Origin: JBMOPD01 sp049323615
GTDB lineage: Bacteria > Bacillota > Desulfotomaculia > Desulfotomaculales > Desulfocucumaceae
DNA: 64,000 nucleotides
Direction of reading: 5' to 3'
Assembly: GCA_049323615.1 (NCBI GenBank)
Contig: JBMOPD010000107.1
Span: 47,218 to 111,217, forward strand
The notes under the pieces were generated by a model. It was not told the DNA's origin. It ran no database searches and saw only the letters and a list, made by a program, of their open reading frames with translations. Shown here in pieces: positions 61,014-64,000 of the stretch (its first letter is position 1; every line of letters begins with the position of its first letter). Made by a program: the position numbers and the translations under genes.

Positions 61014-61251
61014 GGTTATGCGGGTTTATTTTTAAATTTAATAAGGAATCATTATATTAACAATAAGTGGAACTAATAGTGACAAGACATAACTACACGA
61101 AAAACATAAATACCAATCTTGTGAAACATTCGACTACCTGAAAGTACATGATACTTATTTGTGAAACTTTCGCCATTTACAGGAGGTAATTAAAGGATAA
61201 AACATTTACCTGACACGTGACCCGGCGTATATTTATAAAAAATAAGGGGGT
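61014..61251 (+). promoter_or_regulatory. AT-rich leader with two direct repeats
   Basis: TTGTGAAACATTCG (61119-61132) and TTGTGAAACTTTCG (61159-61172) differ by one base and lie exactly 40 bases apart. Each contains a GAA-N3-TTC core. They are followed by a stray AGGAGGT (about 61181) with no gene after it, then by the SD of the small membrane protein. They could bind a regulator of the exporter operon. Confidence 0.5.
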
Positions 61252-61521
61252 ATGAACATGAGATATGTTACTAAATTATTGAAAATAGATAGCTTTCCGG
61301 CATTGATTCTGTGGGGCTTGGGAACAATAGCGGGGTACTTCTTTCTTTTTTCAAATAATGAAGTGTTTTTAGTTATTATGTCCGGAAAAAGTTACATTAG
61401 CGCAATGTATTCGATGATTATAACATTAGCTGCGGCAATTTTATACGGCAACACTATTTTGATTATTTCCAGGAAAACCGTAGAAAAGGCGCTGAAGTTA
61501 AAGGATAAGGAGAAAGGGTAG
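61252..61521 (+). CDS. Small two-helix membrane protein
   Basis: 89 residues with membrane helices at about 14-34 and 51-72 and a basic C-terminus (KALKLKDKEKG). No family recognised. AAGGGGG precedes the ATG; ATG 61258 is an alternative. It stops eight bases before the TauE-type exporter gene, so the two are very likely an operon, perhaps a partner subunit. Confidence 0.75.
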   Translation: MNMRYVTKLLKIDSFPALILWGLGTIAGYFFLFSNNEVFLVIMSGKSYISAMYSMIITLAAAILYGNTILIISRKTVEKALKLKDKEKG

Positions 61522-61528
61522 TTGAATC

Positions 61529-62668
61529 ATGGCCGGGCAAGTTTTATTTTCCGCCGAGCAAATCCAATTAATAAATATAACACCGGAAACCGGCCTCTCA
61601 CTGGTGGGCATAGGTTTCGCCGGGGGGCTGTTGAGTGGTTTTCTGGGAACCGGTGGGGGCTTCGTAATGACGCCCGCCATGATGAGTTTGGGGATACCCG
61701 GCATAATGGCGGTGGCGGCCAACATGGCCCACAAATTCGGCAAGTCCGTAATTGGCAGCATAAAGTACGACGAATTCGGGGGTGTTGATAAAAAACTGGG
61801 TTTAATAATGTTCAGCGCCCTTATTGCCGGGGTAAAACTGGCCGTAACCGTGAACAAGAGGATTTTGGACGCAGCCGGGGTGGCGGCTTCCAACCTGTAC
61901 ATAAGTATAATTTTTGTGTTCATCCTGGCCGGGGTTTCAGTTTTTATATTCCGGGACATAATTGAACAGCGTGCCTGCAAACAAGGACGGGGGCCACGGA
62001 CGGGCAAAGCCGCCGGCTGGGTAAAAAGAATCAATTTGCCCCCGCTCATTTATTTTAAAGTGGCCGGCACCAGGGCATCCCTCTGGCCCGCCCTGGCGGT
62101 GGGGTTTGCCACCGGTTTTCTGGCCGGAACCATAGGCGGGGGAGGTTTTATCGGTATCCCGGCCATGGTTTACCTGCTGGGGGTTCCTATCCCTGTGGCG
62201 GCGGGGACCGGGATTTTCCTGGCTATTTTTTCGGGAATGCAGGGAACCTTTCTTTATGCCGTGGACGGCTACGTCGACGTGAGGATTCCGCTGCTGCTTT
62301 ACCTCGGCTCAATTGTGGGGGTCACCCTGGGGGCGGTGGGCAGCCGGGTGGTCCGGCCTTCTCAAATAAAGCTGGTAATGGCGTTAATAATGGCGATGGT
62401 GGTCTTCAGCAGGGCCTCGACGGTACCGGTTTATTTGACCGAATTGGGCTATCTTGCTTTGGCCCCGGGCGCCGTATCCGCCTTCAACTTAATTGGCAAA
62501 GTCTTTCTGTTCGGCAGTGGATTGGCGGGCTGTGCCCTTATTTTATTCTGGATATTGAAAGCGCTGGCAGAAAACCGCTCCACAACGGCCGGGGGCGCGA
62601 TACCGAGGCCGGATAAGCCCGCGCCCCGCCACTATACACCTGCCGGTACCGGCCGCCCGGGGCGGTAG
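61529..62668 (+). CDS. TauE/SafE family sulfite/sulfonate exporter
   Basis: 379 residues, about nine membrane helices in two repeats. The repeated family signature is seen as GFAGGLLSGFLGTGGGFVMTPAM (about 25-50) and later GFATGFLAGTIGGGGFIGIPAM, each with the G-x-G-G-G-x-(I/V)-P pattern. Members export sulfite, sulfoacetate or related anions. The cytoplasmic loop around residue 150 is longer than usual and basic. Upstream direct repeats may regulate it. Confidence 0.9.
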   Translation: MAGQVLFSAEQIQLINITPETGLSLVGIGFAGGLLSGFLGTGGGFVMTPAMMSLGIPGIMAVAANMAHKFGKSVIGSIKYDEFGGVDKKLGLIMFSALIAGVKLAVTVNKRILDAAGVAASNLYISIIFVFILAGVSVFIFRDIIEQRACKQGRGPRTGKAAGWVKRINLPPLIYFKVAGTRASLWPALAVGFATGFLAGTIGGGGFIGIPAMVYLLGVPIPVAAGTGIFLAIFSGMQGTFLYAVDGYVDVRIPLLLYLGSIVGVTLGAVGSRVVRPSQIKLVMALIMAMVVFSRASTVPVYLTELGYLALAPGAVSAFNLIGKVFLFGSGLAGCALILFWILKALAENRSTTAGGAIPRPDKPAPRHYTPAGTGRPGR

Positions 62669-62680
62669 TGGTGGGAAACC

Positions 62681-63697
62681 CTAGCTCTTGGCCGGGGATG
62701 CTCTATTTGAGAGCCGTCCGGCAATAAGGAAGTACAGGGGAATCCCTATTTGTAACGGTATGGCGTAATAAGGGTAGATTTTAAAGGCAAAGCTAAACAT
62801 TTCCAATATATTGTTATACACCAGGATGGAGAGGTTAACTATCAGTATAGATATGGGGATAATGATTTTACGGTAGTTAAGGCTGAATGCCTCCGCCAGC
62901 TGCTTTGACACGACATAATGCAACAGGGCAAGTTTTAAAAAGCCGGTTTGTATCCAGAGCAATACCGTTATCGCTTTTACAAAGCCGGCTTGTGGTATGG
63001 AGTTTATGGTGTTAAAAGTTGGAGAAATATAGTATTGAATTCGTTCCGGTGGTAATACCAGTATAATTGTGATTAAAGTTATCATAAACATGGCTCCGGC
63101 CAGTAGCACCCCGCCCAGAAGCGCTTTGCGCGGTTTGCTTACCAGTTTCAGTAAAGGTAAGAAAACTACGGTTTCCATAAAGGGAAAAGAGATAAATGGG
63201 ATGGCATCTTTTATAATCAGCTTAAAGCCGTGTTCAAACACTGGTTGGAAATGATTCGGCTTCATCACGGGTATAGCCATAGCAACCAGCAAAATACCGG
63301 CCAAAAAAGAAAGCAATACAAAGGGGCCTGCCAGACGGGAGATTGCTTCTATTCCCTGGGAGGCGGCGTAGGCTGCTAAAAGCACCAGGATGGTGTTAAA
63401 AACTACCTGGGGGGTATTTGGCATAACGGACAGGTTCAATATTTCCCCCAGATTACGGGTTACGAGGGCTGCCAGATGCAGGGTATAAAGGCTTAAAATA
63501 AACCTTGCCAGGGGGTAATGGCCTTGCGGCTCTTTATTGTTTAAACTCAGGAATAGAGCATATATAACCCCGGTAACCCAGCCTATCAGCCCCGCCATCC
63601 ACATATCCTGTTCGCTTGCCCCCAAAACGGGGATTATAATGATGGCGGTTCCAAGTAAAAAAGCAGCCTCCATCATGGCAAATTGAAAGGTTCCCAT
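62681..63697 (-). CDS. GerAB/ArcD/ProY family spore germination permease
   Basis: 338 residues, ten membrane helices, APC-superfamily fold. GTFQFAMMEAAFLLGTAIIIIP at the start, then VVFNTILVLLAAYAASQGIEAISR are typical of GerAB-type B subunits of germinant receptors. GGGGG precedes ATG. The A and C subunits are not in the visible sequence on either side, so this is an orphan B gene or the operon is split. It adds to the evidence for endospores. Confidence 0.9.
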   Translation of the reverse strand: MGTFQFAMMEAAFLLGTAIIIIPVLGASEQDMWMAGLIGWVTGVIYALFLSLNNKEPQGHYPLARFILSLYTLHLAALVTRNLGEILNLSVMPNTPQVVFNTILVLLAAYAASQGIEAISRLAGPFVLLSFLAGILLVAMAIPVMKPNHFQPVFEHGFKLIIKDAIPFISFPFMETVVFLPLLKLVSKPRKALLGGVLLAGAMFMITLITIILVLPPERIQYYISPTFNTINSIPQAGFVKAITVLLWIQTGFLKLALLHYVVSKQLAEAFSLNYRKIIIPISILIVNLSILVYNNILEMFSFAFKIYPYYAIPLQIGIPLYFLIAGRLSNRASPAKS

Positions 63698-63811
63698 TAT
63701 ATCCCCCGGCTGCTGAAATTACTACTAACGGCTCTAGTTTTTACCGGCGGGGGGAAGGTTATAACACAACCAATACTTTAAATATTCGCCGGGAGTCCGC
63801 GTTCCCGTATA

Positions 63812-63848
63812 ATCAAAAAACCACCGGCAAAAAGAGTGGTTTTTTGAT
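63812..63848. terminator. Bidirectional terminator
   Basis: A 13-bp stem (ATCAAAAAACCAC with GTGGTTTTTTGAT) with T-runs on both strands. It is placed where a minus-strand gene entering from the window edge would end. Confidence 0.85.
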
Positions 63849-63880
63849 GGGACGGAATAAGGTGGACCCCATAGAGTATA

Positions 63881-63906
63881 GGGGGACGTTGTTGACAAGT
63901 TGACAT
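63881..63906. repeat. REP-like GGGGGACGTTGTTGACAAG element
   Basis: It shares the GGGGACGTT/GGTT core of the units at 32931-33038 and ends in TTGACAAGTTGACA. It lies directly after the stop of the partial gene at the window edge. Confidence 0.5.
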
Positions 63907-63907
63907 A

Positions 63908-64000
63908 TTAACTATATTCTAATTCTTCTATCAAGGCCTTTTCCCGGGGAGCAATCTTCCGTCCCCGCTGCACAAGACGACTAACAGCAGACCTGCTTAA
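63908..64000 (-). CDS. C-terminus of a helix-turn-helix protein, possibly a REP-associated transposase (cut by window edge)
   Basis: Thirty codons are visible, ending at TAA 63908-63910. They read LSRSAVSRLVQRGRKIAPRE and continue to EELEYS. S-R-S-A-V-S-R-L-V-Q-R-G is a recognition-helix pattern of the kind found at the C-terminus of Y1 (REP-associated) transposases, and a REP-like element follows the gene. The catalytic part lies outside the window, so the family is a guess. Confidence 0.45.
   Translation of the reverse strand, partial: LSRSAVSRLVQRGRKIAPREKALIEELEYS

Noticed and set aside
61119..61172. Rex redox-repressor operators
   Set aside because: Only the TTGTGA half is present; the TCACAA half is missing in both copies.
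1..64000. tRNA, rRNA and CRISPR arrays
   Set aside because: No T-arm/acceptor pattern, rRNA core or direct-repeat/spacer series was seen on either strand. The tandem repeats have no spacers.

Overview
The window comes from a GC-rich, endospore-forming, anaerobic-type Firmicute, most likely Peptococcaceae (Desulfotomaculum/Pelotomaculum lineage). This is inferred from gene content and order: ylbJ-ylbN-rpmF-fapR-plsX-fab, sporulation genes (ylbJ, yyaC, gerAB), AddAB recombination, a T-box leader, strong GGAGG-type ribosome sites, and frequent GTG/TTG starts. The genus is not proven by anything seen here. No rRNA, tRNA, CRISPR array or intact mobile element was found.

Layout. 1-5.5 kb: an exosortase-G-type cassette (membrane protein with a pterin-synthase-like N-terminus, exosortase-like protein, family 2 glycosyltransferase). 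5.7-12.9 kb: LysR regulator, class III CoA-transferase, PAS histidine kinase, then on the minus strand a sodium:solute symporter with a DNA-binding-like tail and a cyclase-family hydrolase. 13.1-24 kb: ylbJ (minus) diverging from ylbN-rpmF, then the type II fatty acid cluster fapR-plsX-fabH-fabK-fabD-fabG-acpP-fabF, followed by rnc and ftsY. A sigma-A promoter drives ylbN. A separate promoter overlaid by a FapR-type palindrome drives fapR. 24-30 kb: methylthioadenosine and S-adenosylhomocysteine recycling (mtnP, mtnA, ahcY, mtaD) plus an RlmI-like methyltransferase. 30-34 kb: macrodomain protein, then pabA-pabB-pabC for p-aminobenzoate. 34-45 kb: BON protein, LCP-like secreted protein, glpX, yyaC, addB-addA, hisG. 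46-50.5 kb: rhomboid protease, a TM1266-like regulator, and a phenylalanine-type T-box leader ahead of aroF-pheA. 50.7-64 kb: a detached AMP-ligase C-domain with a 49-residue partner, a ParA-like ATPase, a uridine-kinase-like protein, ferredoxin, phosphoesterase, radical SAM protein, YhaM-like nuclease, isoaspartyl peptidase, a TauE-type exporter, a GerAB germination protein, and the end of a probable REP-associated transposase.

The least ordinary features are these. (1) The aroF-pheA T-box leader has one Stem I but two consecutive T-box/terminator modules. (2) PheA carries its chorismate mutase domain at the C-terminus. (3) The exosortase-like protein has Ser where the family has its catalytic Cys, and is fused to a secreted domain. 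(4) A symporter carries two winged-helix-like domains. (5) At least ten intergenic spots carry degenerate tandem repeats of period 7, with unrelated unit sequences, and others carry period-9 CACAGAG repeats. (6) Several very short genes with full expression signals (36, 49 and 56 residues) are easy to miss.

Limits: all assignments come from reading motifs and gene order by eye. No database search, folding program or alignment was run.
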